A stretch of 34,700 bases of DNA from Bacteroidetes bacterium ADurb.Bin145 (GCA_002070505.1 MWDJ01000029.1:1-34700), one strand, 5' to 3'. Counted from the stretch's first letter, positions 1-8,565 are shown. The notes: generated by a model not told the origin, from the letters alone. A program made the numbers and translations.

Positions 1-76
1 GGGCTGCAAAAGTAGAAAAAGATTTGACAGTTAGTATTGTATTGCCTCATTTACCTGATTTTGTTTGAAATAATAT

Positions 77-113
77 AAAAAGGCCGCCTCACTAAACATG
101 AGGCGGCCTTTTT
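77..113. terminator. Bidirectional intrinsic terminator
   Basis: A perfect 15-bp inverted repeat (77-91 with 99-113) encloses a 7-nt loop. The arms run from an A5 tract through a GC-rich core to a T5 tract, so it can end transcription from either side. It lies 18 bp past the stop of the leftward gene ending at 132. Confidence 0.9.
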
Positions 114-131
114 ATATGATCTGAAAATATT

Positions 132-524
132 CTATTTCTGATCTGATCTTACAGATTCGAAAGGGAAACCCATTAAAGAGCCTGTTAAGGTTTTTTCATC
201 CTTTTTGGTCAGGATAAGCGGCATGTCAAATCCGATTGCGCCTGTATTTACTGCAAGTGTTGAATCTGCTATTGTTATTCCTTGTAATTCTACTCCGGTA
301 ACTCCAAATGAGGGCATACTGATTTCTCCCTTAATCTCGCCCTCAATTTTTTTGATGTCTACAGACAGGTTTATATCATAATTTGTAAGTCCTTGAACGA
401 CAATATCCCATTTACCAACAAAGAAATCCTCAATTGCTGAGTTTGTCTGAGCTGAAAGTTTGCATGGTAAGAGGGTAATCATCATCATGATCATAACGGA
501 AAAGAGGATAATTACTTGTTTCAT
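132..524 (-). CDS. Secreted hypothetical protein, paralogue of its upstream neighbour
   Basis: I do not recognise the family. The 130-residue product has a clear signal peptide (basic start, hydrophobic stretch to about residue 22, then LSAQ, a likely signal peptidase I site). The mature part starts with a GKWDIVVQGL segment followed by YDINLSVDIKK, and ends in a DEKTLTGSLMGFPFE segment. The same blocks appear in the gene at 581-976, so the two are tandem duplicates. The pattern (GKW, alternating beta-like segments, 'LTGSLxG') resembles small beta-barrel or lipocalin-like secreted proteins, but this is inference from composition. It is second in a two-gene leftward operon that ends at the hairpin at 77-113. 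Confidence 0.75.
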   Translation of the reverse strand: MKQVIILFSVMIMMMITLLPCKLSAQTNSAIEDFFVGKWDIVVQGLTNYDINLSVDIKKIEGEIKGEISMPSFGVTGVELQGITIADSTLAVNTGAIGFDMPLILTKKDEKTLTGSLMGFPFESVRSDQK

Positions 525-580
525 TTGTTGTAAATAGTTAGATTAATAGAGGCTGAGAAAACCGGTTTTTGAATTTTGTT

Positions 581-976
581 TCACTGCTCTGCCCTTTTCC
601 CTTCGAGATTATAACCAAAGAGAGATCCTGTCAGACTATTTTCATCTTTTACCTTTACTACCAGAGGCAATGGGACTCCCAGAAAAGCATCAAACACAAT
701 TTCGACAGCCAAACCGGAGTCAGTTAAGACAATTTTATGAAATTCATTTGGTTTTTCTCCGACTCCCGGTATGCTGACCTCCAAGTTAAGAGCGTCATCA
801 TTTTTTTTAGCATCCAGCAACAAATTTATGTCATACGCAGCAAGATCTTTAACAGTCAGAATCCATTTACCAATCAAAATATCCTCAGGTGATTTTTTTT
901 CCTGAGCTGAAACAGCTTGAGAGAAAACCAGATTTATCACGATTATAAGAGCAGCATTGAATAATAATTTTTTCAT
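581..976 (-). CDS. Secreted hypothetical protein, first of tandem paralogue pair
   Basis: Unrecognised 131-residue protein with a signal peptide (MKKLLFNAALIIVINLVFSQ, then AVSAQ). Shared blocks with the downstream paralogue are GKWILTVKDL, YDINLLLDAKK, a 'DSGLAVE' strand and DENSLTGSLFGYNLEGKR. The two genes are 56 bp apart on the same strand, consistent with one transcript. A periplasmic or surface location is inferred from the signal peptide. No catalytic motif is visible. Confidence 0.75.
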   Translation of the reverse strand: MKKLLFNAALIIVINLVFSQAVSAQEKKSPEDILIGKWILTVKDLAAYDINLLLDAKKNDDALNLEVSIPGVGEKPNEFHKIVLTDSGLAVEIVFDAFLGVPLPLVVKVKDENSLTGSLFGYNLEGKRAEQ

Positions 977-1179
977 TGAATTTTAGATGTTTATTTCATA
1001 ATAACAGAGGGATAATAACAAAGCAATGCCCCTTTTAAAGTATGCCAAATTAAGAAAAAAAGTGATAGATTAATATATTTTATTTAGTTTTATGACAAAT
1101 AGATTCCGGATTCAGGTGAATGTATAAACGGCATTAAGAAAAAGAACCTTCCGGTTTATGAAATTCTTACTCATACAAT

Positions 1180-2925
1180 ATGAAAAAGACATTCTTTTTG
1201 TTACTGATTCTGCCTTTAAGCATAATCGTCGCATCCAGTCAGGGAACTCCGGATCAACCGGTTATAATTACCAAAGCTGACATTGAAAAAGCAGGTACAT
1301 CAATTCCTGTTCAATCAATAGGAGAACCTGTAAGTTCCGTAAAGCTTTATCCGCCACGCTGGATTGAAGCTGCCGGCGATACTCCTGCCTATGGTGTTGT
1401 TGAAGGATCGATTCTCCCGGTTGACAGCAATGGCTGGCCAATTAACTTCAGAGTGCTTCTTCCTGCAAGCTGGTCGCTACGGGCTGTTCAGCAGGGCGGA
1501 GGCGGGATGAATGGGTCCATCACCGTGAGGGAAGGCAGAAATCCAATGTTAAACAGGGGATTTGTTCTCTATGGAAGCGATTCGGGTCATCAGGCCGGAG
1601 GAATGGGAGGAGGGAAGCAATCAACGAATTTTGCCACAGGACCGGCTGGAAAATCAGGCGATGAATGGGCTCTTAATGAGGAGGCTATCAGGAACCTTGG
1701 TTATATGCAGATGAAGAAAACCCATGATGCAGCAATGGTGATAATCGAGAGAGTTTATGGGATTAGACCAAAGTATAATTATTACATAGGTAGTTCTCAG
1801 GGCGGTCGTGAAGGGCTTATGGTCGCTCAAAGATATCCCGGTGATTATGATGGAATTATAGCCGACGTCCCGATAGTTAACTTTTCGACACTTATGCTTG
1901 CACCTGAGCTGATCAGGATACAGGAGAAAAAGATTGATAATTGGGTAACTCCTGATAAAGTGGGCATTATCAGGGCAGAGTTCCTTAAGCAATGTGATAA
2001 GCTTGACGGTCTTGCCGATGGCATTATTAATAATTACATGGCGGCAAGAATGATCTTCAATGTAAATGATAACAAAGGTCCGGCTGATCCCTGGGCTGCC
2101 CTCAGAGCCTCCGGTAATGGTTCAGGTGTTAACGATAATTCAACATCTTCAAAACTGACTGATGGTCAGATCAAGACTCTGGAATTCATTTACAGTCCTT
2201 ACAGGTTTGCGACACCTCTTGCAAATAATGTCAGGTCATTCGGGATGTGGCTGCCTACAATAACTCCCGATGATTTTGGGACCATTACAGGGACAAGGTA
2301 TAAAGGGCAGGAGGGAGCCGGGGATAATGCACAAGTGCATTCGTCCCTTGGAACACTTGGGGTTACAGGATTCCTTATGAAGGATATTAAAGCCAATCCG
2401 CTTGATTATGTCGAAGGTGGTCCGCTCAATAAACGTCGGGAAGAAATATCCTGGTGGCTCGATGCCACTGATCCTGATCTGTCGGCCTTTTACAAAAGAG
2501 GCGGGAAGATAATAATTACCGTAGGGACAATGGATTTTATAGCTTCATCAGGGGCTCAGCTGGATTATTACCAGTCAGTTCTGGATAAGATGAAACGCAA
2601 AAAAGTTGATAAATTCGCCCGGCTTTACGTTATCCCTCAGGCAGGTCATGGTCTGTCAGGAAGAAGCTACAAGGAGAATGGAGAGGGGGCAGCGGTTACA
2701 GTAAAGAATATTCCATCGCCAAACCAGAACGATAAAATTGATCTCCTGCTCTCATGGGTTGAGCGAGGTGAGGCTCCTCCGAAAACGCTTTTCATAAATC
2801 CTGAGGGAAGAATAGGATTTAAGCCGGAGGGGAAGGGTTATATTATCTGCTCATATCCCGAATATCCCGGATATGCAGGTGGAGATCCTGAAATGGTATC
2901 TTCGTATATGAGTACAAAACCCTGA
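1180..2925 (+). CDS. Tannase/feruloyl esterase family alpha/beta hydrolase
   Basis: Exported serine esterase of the tannase family (Pfam 'Tannase'), which hydrolyses phenolic esters such as feruloyl or galloyl esters. Residues 1-21 form a signal peptide. The nucleophile elbow is GSSQGG at 204-209 (Ser206), followed by a family-typical YPGDYDGIIADVP. CDKLDGLADGI (272-282) matches the Ca2+-binding DGxxDG loop. The acid is probably Asp452 (VGTMDF) and the base His490 (IPQAGHG). Family members usually have a CS-D-HC triad in which cysteines next to Ser and His form a disulfide. Here both are replaced (SS and HG), so the disulfide is absent. The gene ends 3 bp from the convergent gene at 2929. Substrate is unknown; the fold and esterase class are fairly secure. 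Confidence 0.88.
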   Translation: MKKTFFLLLILPLSIIVASSQGTPDQPVIITKADIEKAGTSIPVQSIGEPVSSVKLYPPRWIEAAGDTPAYGVVEGSILPVDSNGWPINFRVLLPASWSLRAVQQGGGGMNGSITVREGRNPMLNRGFVLYGSDSGHQAGGMGGGKQSTNFATGPAGKSGDEWALNEEAIRNLGYMQMKKTHDAAMVIIERVYGIRPKYNYYIGSSQGGREGLMVAQRYPGDYDGIIADVPIVNFSTLMLAPELIRIQEKKIDNWVTPDKVGIIRAEFLKQCDKLDGLADGIINNYMAARMIFNVNDNKGPADPWAALRASGNGSGVNDNSTSSKLTDGQIKTLEFIYSPYRFATPLANNVRSFGMWLPTITPDDFGTITGTRYKGQEGAGDNAQVHSSLGTLGVTGFLMKDIKANPLDYVEGGPLNKRREEISWWLDATDPDLSAFYKRGGKIIITVGTMDFIASSGAQLDYYQSVLDKMKRKKVDKFARLYVIPQAGHGLSGRSYKENGEGAAVTVKNIPSPNQNDKIDLLLSWVERGEAPPKTLFINPEGRIGFKPEGKGYIICSYPEYPGYAGGDPEMVSSYMSTKP

Positions 2926-2928
2926 AGC

Positions 2929-3624
2929 TTATCTTGAAACAACATGAAAGCAGCCCTGCTGCTTCTCATATGTGGCCCAGCATTCATTTTCCTGCCTCAG
3001 CTGATATATTACCTCAGCCAGTGCCTCCTTCATATACCATTTATCGCAATCGGTAACCTTGAATTTCCTGATCGAGAACCTGGCATAGGAAATGTCAAAA
3101 GCGTTCCCGTTGAGGTGAGGACTGTTTTCTGAAACATTAATGTTTGATCTTCCAAGGACTTTTGCATTCTCCTTGGTACGGGTCATTGATGTGATTATGA
3201 ATTTTGATCCTTTAAATCCTTCTTTGTTAATCTTTTTCCTGAAATTTCTTCCTATTTTCCTGAGAAGTTTCTTACTGTCGCGTGTCAGATAAGGATAGCT
3301 GTTCTTCATCTCTTCTATCCTGTAATTTCTTCCGCTTCTTACCTTTAATAATTCCCGGTCAATAATTCTTTCCCGGATATCACCTTCATTATAGGCTGTA
3401 GATATCCCGGTCAACCTGGCCTGTGCAGAGTAGTCTACTATCCTGTCGTTTAGTTTTTTGCTGTAAACCTGTTGATAATTGTTGCATTTCCTGCTGAAGA
3501 AATTTGCCAGAAAAGCTCTGTTCGATTGTGGTATAAAGATCAGACATATTAAGAGAAGTGATAAAAGAAAAAGCCGGAACTTTAACCGGTATTCTTTCCT
3601 GACCCTTATTCTTCTGATCCGCAT
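2929..3624 (-). CDS. Membrane-anchored M15-like peptidase (DUF5715-type)
   Basis: Predicted zinc D-Ala-D-Ala-carboxypeptidase-like protein acting on peptidoglycan. From an ATG at 3624 it has 231 residues: a basic N-terminus, one membrane segment (about residues 15-33), then an exported domain. Metal-ligand motifs of M15 enzymes are visible: SPHLNGNAFDI (His170, Asp177) and the terminal CFHVVSR (His227), with TSMTRT just before as in family members. A GTG 63 bp further upstream (3687) would add another hydrophobic stretch. I prefer the ATG because it gives a conventional basic/anchor N-terminus. The gene is tail-to-tail with the tannase and divergent from the aldehyde dehydrogenase. The cell-wall role is inferred from the family. 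Confidence 0.75.
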   Translation of the reverse strand: MRIRRIRVRKEYRLKFRLFLLSLLLICLIFIPQSNRAFLANFFSRKCNNYQQVYSKKLNDRIVDYSAQARLTGISTAYNEGDIRERIIDRELLKVRSGRNYRIEEMKNSYPYLTRDSKKLLRKIGRNFRKKINKEGFKGSKFIITSMTRTKENAKVLGRSNINVSENSPHLNGNAFDISYARFSIRKFKVTDCDKWYMKEALAEVIYQLRQENECWATYEKQQGCFHVVSR

Positions 3625-3772
3625 AAACAAATATTTCAGGCCTGAAATTAGGAATATGATCACTAGCCGGACAGATGAGATATTCACAACCAGGGAAATA
3701 GTATTAACATTAAAAGGGAAGCCTCTCCGGCATTACATCATTTATATTTCAAAAATCTTCCGGTATACTTGC

Positions 3773-3780
3773 TATCTTTG
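3773..3780 (+). promoter_or_regulatory. -7 promoter element for the aldehyde dehydrogenase gene
   Basis: TATCTTTG is an exact match to the Bacteroidota -7 consensus TAnnTTTG, placed 31 bp before the ATG at 3812. No good TTG was found at the expected -33 position, so the call rests on one box and location. Confidence 0.5.
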
Positions 3781-3811
3781 TGTCCTTTAAATTCTTTCAT
3801 CATAATATTAT

Positions 3812-5188
3812 ATGGAAAAAGAAAAGCTCGAACTGATCCTCGATGAACAAAGGAAATTCTTTGAATCAGGAAGAACCCTTGATATTGAATTCAGACTGGA
3901 AAACCTAAAGAAGTTAAGGTCTTTGATACTTAGTCATGAAGATGACTTGATTGAAGCACTTTATAAAGATTTTCATAAGCCGGAATTTGAGGTTCTCGGG
4001 ACAGAAACAAGGTTTGTCATTTCAGAGCTAAATATTTTAATCCGCAATTTGAGAAAGTGGGCACGTAGGAAAAGAGTAAAGACATCAGTTGCAAATTTCA
4101 TGGCACGCAGCTACGTTGTCCCTCAGCCATACGGCCAGGTACTTATCCTGTCTCCCTGGAATTACCCGTTCCATTTGTCAATGATACCTGCTATGAGCGC
4201 AATTGCCGCAGGGAATTGTGTTATCTTAAAAGTGTCACAGAAGGTGACAAATACTGTTGAGGTTATTTCAAAGATACTCGACAATTTCCCCGGGGAACTC
4301 ATTACCTTAATAAAAGGCGAACATTCCCTGACCGATTATTTGCTGAATTATTCATTTGATTATATCTTCTTTACAGGAAGCATGAAGGTAGGGAAGAAAG
4401 TCATGGCGAGTGCCGCTGCCAACCTTTGTCCTGTCACTCTGGAACTGGGAGGGAAAAACCCATGTGTTGTGACTGCTGATGCGAAACTTGATTATGCAGC
4501 AAAAAGGATTGCATCAGGAAAATTCATTAATGCCGGTCAGACGTGTATAGCACCCGATTACCTGCTTATTGATTCAAGAGTGAAAGACCGGTTTATTGAG
4601 CTGATGATTAATGAAATAAAGTTGTTCTATGGTGATGACCCTGCTAAATCTGAAGACTACTGCCGTATGATCAATAAAGAAAAAGCTGCCAGAATGAAGA
4701 CTTTAATTGAAAATGTCAGTATTCTTTCTGGTGGACAAACTGATCCTGAAAACTGTTATGTGGAACCAACTATTGTAACGGATGTCAGTCCGGACCATGT
4801 TCTTATGCAGGAAGAGATATTCGGTCCGGTTTTGCCAGTAATAACTTTCAATGACTTCAATGAGATTTTTGCTGTTATTGGCAGGAACCCCAGACCTCTT
4901 GCTGCTTATATTTTTACTGCCAGCCGGAACCTTGCCACTGAATTTCAGGCACGGACGCAGAGCGGCTCAATAGTTGTCAACGACACTGTGATGCAGGTAG
5001 CTTCACCAGATCTTCCTTTCGGGGGTGTGGGCCCCAGCGGATCTGGCAGGTATCATGGGAAAAAATCATTCGAGACATTCTCAAATATGAGGTCAGTAAT
5101 GGTCAAATCAAATCTGATTGATATTCCGGTACGCTATCCGCCATACACAAAAATCAAAAAGAAGGCTCTTAAATTACTATTGAGATAA
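3812..5188 (+). CDS. Class 3-type NAD(P)+ aldehyde dehydrogenase
   Basis: Oxidises aldehydes to carboxylic acids, probably fatty or aromatic aldehydes as in the ALDH3/YwdH group. The 458-residue length fits that shorter class. Visible motifs are SPWNYPF (114-120), the cofactor-binding FFTGSMKVG (about 186-194), LELGGKNP with general base Glu211, GQTCIAPDY with catalytic Cys245, EEIFGPVLPV, and the C-terminal PFGGVGPSGSGRYHG. All key residues are present. The C-terminus is basic and hydrophobic (KIKKKALKLLLR), which could associate with membrane as in some fatty-aldehyde enzymes; that is inference. It is a single gene lying just before the trp control region. Confidence 0.9.
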   Translation: MEKEKLELILDEQRKFFESGRTLDIEFRLENLKKLRSLILSHEDDLIEALYKDFHKPEFEVLGTETRFVISELNILIRNLRKWARRKRVKTSVANFMARSYVVPQPYGQVLILSPWNYPFHLSMIPAMSAIAAGNCVILKVSQKVTNTVEVISKILDNFPGELITLIKGEHSLTDYLLNYSFDYIFFTGSMKVGKKVMASAAANLCPVTLELGGKNPCVVTADAKLDYAAKRIASGKFINAGQTCIAPDYLLIDSRVKDRFIELMINEIKLFYGDDPAKSEDYCRMINKEKAARMKTLIENVSILSGGQTDPENCYVEPTIVTDVSPDHVLMQEEIFGPVLPVITFNDFNEIFAVIGRNPRPLAAYIFTASRNLATEFQARTQSGSIVVNDTVMQVASPDLPFGGVGPSGSGRYHGKKSFETFSNMRSVMVKSNLIDIPVRYPPYTKIKKKALKLLLR

Positions 5189-5281
5189 TATACAGACTAT
5201 TAATAATCATTAATACATAACCTAATATCGCTTGAAAATCAATTTTTTAATGATAGCGCTGTAAAAAATTTTGCCGGAACA

Positions 5282-5312
5282 TTTGGAATTTAAAAAACAT
5301 ACAATAATTTTA
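5282..5312 (+). promoter_or_regulatory. trp operon promoter
   Basis: TTTG at 5282-5285 and TAATTTTA at 5305-5312 (one mismatch to TAnnTTTG) are separated by 19 nt, the usual Bacteroidota -33/-7 spacing. Transcription would start near 5319, about 14 nt before the leader-peptide ATG. Confidence 0.6.
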
Positions 5313-5332
5313 CAGCCTGATAGACATAAAAA

Positions 5333-5392
5333 ATGAAAGTATTTCTTACAAACTGGTGCTGGTGGTTAAGTAATTTTCACTTAAAAATGTGA
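5333..5392 (+). CDS. trpL: trp operon leader peptide
   Basis: A 19-codon open frame encodes MKVFLTNWCWWLSNFHLKM and ends in TGA. Three of four consecutive codons (8, 10, 11) are TGG for tryptophan. It sits between the predicted promoter and the terminator at 5434-5471, upstream of trpE. This is the arrangement of a ribosome-mediated attenuator: scarce charged tRNA-Trp stalls the ribosome at 5354-5365. A short hairpin (TTAAGT at 5366-5371 with ACTTAA at 5379-5384) directly follows the Trp codons and would be melted by the stalled ribosome. The start has A-rich sequence before it rather than a Shine-Dalgarno motif, as is normal in the phylum. Confidence 0.85.
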   Translation: MKVFLTNWCWWLSNFHLKM

Positions 5393-5433
5393 GACTATCA
5401 GCTATTTGTATTAAATACCAAAAGATATTAAAC

Positions 5434-5471
5434 AACGGCCTGTCGTTCTCACGACGGGCCGTTTTGATTTT
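5434..5471 (+). terminator. trp attenuator terminator
   Basis: A 13-bp stem (5434-5446 with 5451-5463, one G-U pair, TCTC loop) is followed by TTTTGATTTT. A competing pairing is visible: GTGAGA (5389-5394, overlapping the leader stop codon) is complementary to TCTCAC (5447-5452) in the loop and 3' arm. A ribosome reaching the stop codon would mask GTGAGA and let the terminator form. A ribosome stalled at the Trp codons would leave it free to antiterminate. The hairpin is seen; the mechanism is inferred. Confidence 0.85.
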
Positions 5472-5493
5472 AAATACCCTGACAATTTTTAAA

Positions 5494-6903
5494 ATGAAAA
5501 AAACCAGAATAAAAACAAAGGTCACAAAAATGCTTGCCGATATTATCACTCCGGTAAGTATTTACCTGCGGATAAGAGACGTTTATCCCAATTCCCTGCT
5601 TCTTGAAAGTTCTGATTACCACGGCAACGAGAACAGCTATTCTTTCATATGTATGAAACCGCTGGCAAGTTTCAGTATTGAAAACGGTACCATTACAGAA
5701 ACCTATCCTGATGGGGATGTTTTAAAAACAGAACTGGCCGACGATAAAACTTTCAATAAAAGATTTACAACGTTCTATCAATCCTTCGAACCCGAAGAAA
5801 GTCCTGAAGTAATACCCATAAATGGACTTTTCGGATATATTTCCTATGATGCGTTACAATATTTCCAGACTATAAAGCTAAATGCATCAGATACCCCGGA
5901 ATGCAAAATACCGGAAGTGCTTTACAGCTTCTATGAGTATATAATTGCAATAAATCATTTCCAGAATATTTTATATATAGTTCAAAACCAGACAGGATCA
6001 GGTACAAACGATGTTGAGAATATTACAACCCTTCTCAGAAGCAGGAATGTTTCAATTTTTTCATTCAGGTCCGAGGGTGAGGAAAGATCAAATCTTACCG
6101 ATGATGAGTACAAAAAAATTGTAACTCATGGGAAGGATCATTGTCACAGGGGAGATGTTTTCCAGATAGTCCTTTCCAGACAGTTTTCTCAGCGGTTTAA
6201 GGGTGATGAGTTCAATGTATACAGAGCCTTACGTTCTGTGAATCCTTCGCCCTATCTTTTTTATTTTGATTATGGTAATTATAAAATATTTGGTTCATCA
6301 CCGGAAGCTCATCTTAAGATTAAAAATGGCAAGGCATTTATCAACCCTATAGCCGGAACATTCAGGCGAACCGGAAATGACGAGAATGACAAGCTTTTAG
6401 CTGTTAAATTATCAACCGATGTAAAGGAGAACCAGGAACACACAATGCTTGTTGATCTTGCAAGAAACGATCTCAGCAGGCATGCCCGTAACGTAACTGT
6501 TGAAACCTATCGCGAAGTCCAGTTTTATTCCCATGTAATACATCTTGTTTCCTCGGTATCGGGAGAAATGAATAAAGACTCCTCTCTTACCGATATGATG
6601 ATGGCTACATTTCCTGCAGGTACATTATCAGGAGCCCCTAAGTATAAAGCAATAGAACTTATTGATGAATATGAAAACCAGAAGAGAGGTTATTATGGAG
6701 GGGCAATAGGGTATATTGACTTCAACGGATACTTTAACCATGCAATTATGATAAGGACCATTCTTAGTAAGGGCAATACTCTCTATTACCAGGCAGGTGC
6801 TGGGATAGTGGCTATTTCAGATGAAGAGAGTGAACTCCAGGAGGTGAACAATAAGATAGGGGCCCTCAGAAAAGCTATTGAAATGGCAGGAGAATTAAAA
6901 TAA
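5494..6903 (+). CDS. trpE: Anthranilate synthase component I
   Basis: Converts chorismate and ammonia (from TrpG) to anthranilate, the first committed step of tryptophan synthesis. The N-terminal region has TPVSIYLRIRD and LLLESSDYHGNENSYSFI, the segment that carries the feedback-inhibiting tryptophan site in TrpE proteins. The C-terminal chorismate-binding domain has VFQIVLSRQFS, NPSPYLFYFDYG, GSSPEAHLKI, PIAGTFRRTG, DLARNDLSRHA and ATFPAGTLSGAPKYKA. The reading frame is open back to 5389, but that would put the attenuator inside the coding sequence. The ATG at 5494, after the terminator, gives a normal 469-residue protein; a later ATG at 5530 is possible. First structural gene of trpEGDCFBA. 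Confidence 0.93.
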   Translation: MKKTRIKTKVTKMLADIITPVSIYLRIRDVYPNSLLLESSDYHGNENSYSFICMKPLASFSIENGTITETYPDGDVLKTELADDKTFNKRFTTFYQSFEPEESPEVIPINGLFGYISYDALQYFQTIKLNASDTPECKIPEVLYSFYEYIIAINHFQNILYIVQNQTGSGTNDVENITTLLRSRNVSIFSFRSEGEERSNLTDDEYKKIVTHGKDHCHRGDVFQIVLSRQFSQRFKGDEFNVYRALRSVNPSPYLFYFDYGNYKIFGSSPEAHLKIKNGKAFINPIAGTFRRTGNDENDKLLAVKLSTDVKENQEHTMLVDLARNDLSRHARNVTVETYREVQFYSHVIHLVSSVSGEMNKDSSLTDMMMATFPAGTLSGAPKYKAIELIDEYENQKRGYYGGAIGYIDFNGYFNHAIMIRTILSKGNTLYYQAGAGIVAISDEESELQEVNNKIGALRKAIEMAGELK

Positions 6904-6920
6904 CTTATAACTTATTTAAG

Positions 6921-7493
6921 ATGAAAATATTAGTAATTGATAACTATGATTCTTTTACGTACAATCTTGTCCATTATGTCGAGAACATAACAGGAAAATG
7001 TCCTGATGTATTTTTAAATGACAGGATCGGACTCGACCAGATAGAGAGTTATGACAAGATCTTATTATCACCGGGACCCGGGATTCCGGAAGAAGCCGGT
7101 ATATGTATTGATCTTGTAAGAAAATATGCCGGGGCAAAAAGCATCCTGGGGATCTGTCTCGGGCACCAGGCAATCGGTGAAGCTTTTGGAGGGAAGCTTA
7201 AGAATCTGGAAAATGTATATCATGGTGTAGCAACACCAGTCAAAATCACTGAACCTGAGGAACCTTTATTTAAAGGGATCCCGCATACATTCAGTGCCGG
7301 CCGGTATCATTCCTGGATAGTTGAAGAAGAAAAGCTGCCGGGATGCTTTAAAATCACATGTACGGATGAGAAAGGTGTTATAATGGGGATCAGCCATGAT
7401 GAATACGATATCCGTGGACTTCAGTTCCATCCTGAATCAGTTCTTACAGAATACGGTCATGAAATTATTAAGAACTGGATTGAAATCCGGTGA
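6921..7493 (+). CDS. trpG: Anthranilate synthase component II (glutamine amidotransferase)
   Basis: Class I glutamine amidotransferase that hydrolyses glutamine and passes ammonia to TrpE. All hallmarks are present: DNYDSFTYNLV at 7-17, LSPGPGIPEEAG, nucleophile Cys79 in GICLGHQAIGE, and His170/Glu172 in LQFHPES. Its 190 residues fit a stand-alone subunit, so TrpE and TrpG are not fused here. It starts 17 bp after trpE. In some bacteria this subunit also serves p-aminobenzoate synthesis; whether it does so here cannot be told. Confidence 0.93.
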   Translation: MKILVIDNYDSFTYNLVHYVENITGKCPDVFLNDRIGLDQIESYDKILLSPGPGIPEEAGICIDLVRKYAGAKSILGICLGHQAIGEAFGGKLKNLENVYHGVATPVKITEPEEPLFKGIPHTFSAGRYHSWIVEEEKLPGCFKITCTDEKGVIMGISHDEYDIRGLQFHPESVLTEYGHEIIKNWIEIR

Positions 7494-7563
7494 TCAAAGT
7501 TATCAGATGGATGTGAACATTAAGAATATTTCAAATTTTCTTTAACTGATAATAAGATAAAAA

Positions 7564-8565
7564 ATGAGCATGCATAAAATACTGAATTACCTTATGGAAT
7601 ATAAGACTTTAACCCGGAAGGAATCAGAGGAAATTCTGACTAACCTGGCAAAAGGTCTTTATTCTGAATCAGAAATGGCTGCATTTATTACTGTATTTCT
7701 GATGCGCAATATTACAATTGATGAACTATCAGGTTTCCGTGATGCATTGCTGAACCTGTGTATCAGGATTGATCTTTCGGATTTTGATCCTATTGATGTT
7801 TGCGGAACAGGCGGGGACGGGAAGAACACTTTTAATATATCTACTTTATCAACGTTTGTGCTTGCAGGAGCAGGATTAAAAGTGGCCAAACACGGGAATT
7901 ATGGTATTACCTCCGCCAGCGGATCCTCGAACATTCTTGAATACTATGGATACAAATTCTCATGTGATCAGGATAAGTTGAGGCGTGAAATTGATAAGAC
8001 AGGAGTATGCTTTTTTCATGCTCCTTTATTCAATCCGGCCATGAAGAACATTGTTCCTGTGAGAAAAGCTCTGAAAGTGAAGACGTTTTTTAATATGCTC
8101 GGACCAATGGTAAATCCTTCAACGCCGAAAAAACAAATGATTGGCGTTTACAGTCTCGACATTGCCAGGCTCTATAATTACCTGTATCAATCGACTGACG
8201 TTCAATACGCTGTTTTGCACAGCCTTGATGGATATGATGAGGTCTCACTTACATCCGGATTCAGATATATCTTAAATGGAGCAGAACAGACTATTACTCC
8301 TGAGATGTTAAATTATAAAAGGAATGATCCTTCAGAATTACTGGGTGGTTCAACTGTAAAAGATGCAGCAGATATATTTATAAATGTACTTGAGGGGAGG
8401 GGAACGGCTGCTCAGAATAATGTTGTGATAGCCAACAGCCAGATGGCACTTAAGTGTTACTATCCTTCAAAAACCTTTGATGATTGCAGGTTTGCAGCTG
8501 AAGAATCTTTGTTGAGCGGTAAAGCTGCCTGCTCATTCAGGAAACTTATAAAAATGCAGGAATGA
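7564..8565 (+). CDS. trpD: Anthranilate phosphoribosyltransferase
   Basis: Transfers phosphoribose from PRPP to anthranilate. The glycine-rich PRPP-binding motif DVCGTGGDGKNTFNIST and the KHGNYGITSASGSSNILE segment are typical of the family, as is NMLGPMVNPS later. Length 333 is normal. A 70-bp gap separates it from trpG, the largest inside the operon, with no terminator visible there. Its end overlaps the start of trpC by an ATGA (8562-8565), indicating translational coupling. Confidence 0.92.
   Translation: MSMHKILNYLMEYKTLTRKESEEILTNLAKGLYSESEMAAFITVFLMRNITIDELSGFRDALLNLCIRIDLSDFDPIDVCGTGGDGKNTFNISTLSTFVLAGAGLKVAKHGNYGITSASGSSNILEYYGYKFSCDQDKLRREIDKTGVCFFHAPLFNPAMKNIVPVRKALKVKTFFNMLGPMVNPSTPKKQMIGVYSLDIARLYNYLYQSTDVQYAVLHSLDGYDEVSLTSGFRYILNGAEQTITPEMLNYKRNDPSELLGGSTVKDAADIFINVLEGRGTAAQNNVVIANSQMALKCYYPSKTFDDCRFAAEESLLSGKAACSFRKLIKMQE

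Noticed and set aside
558-569. AAAACCGGTTTT palindrome between the two secreted paralogues
   Set aside because: It has no loop and so cannot act as a terminator; a single short palindrome is insufficient for an operator call.
3479-3790. Open frame of 103 codons on the + strand
   Set aside because: It lies mostly antisense to the M15-like peptidase gene, has no recognisable features, and its end covers the promoter of the aldehyde dehydrogenase.
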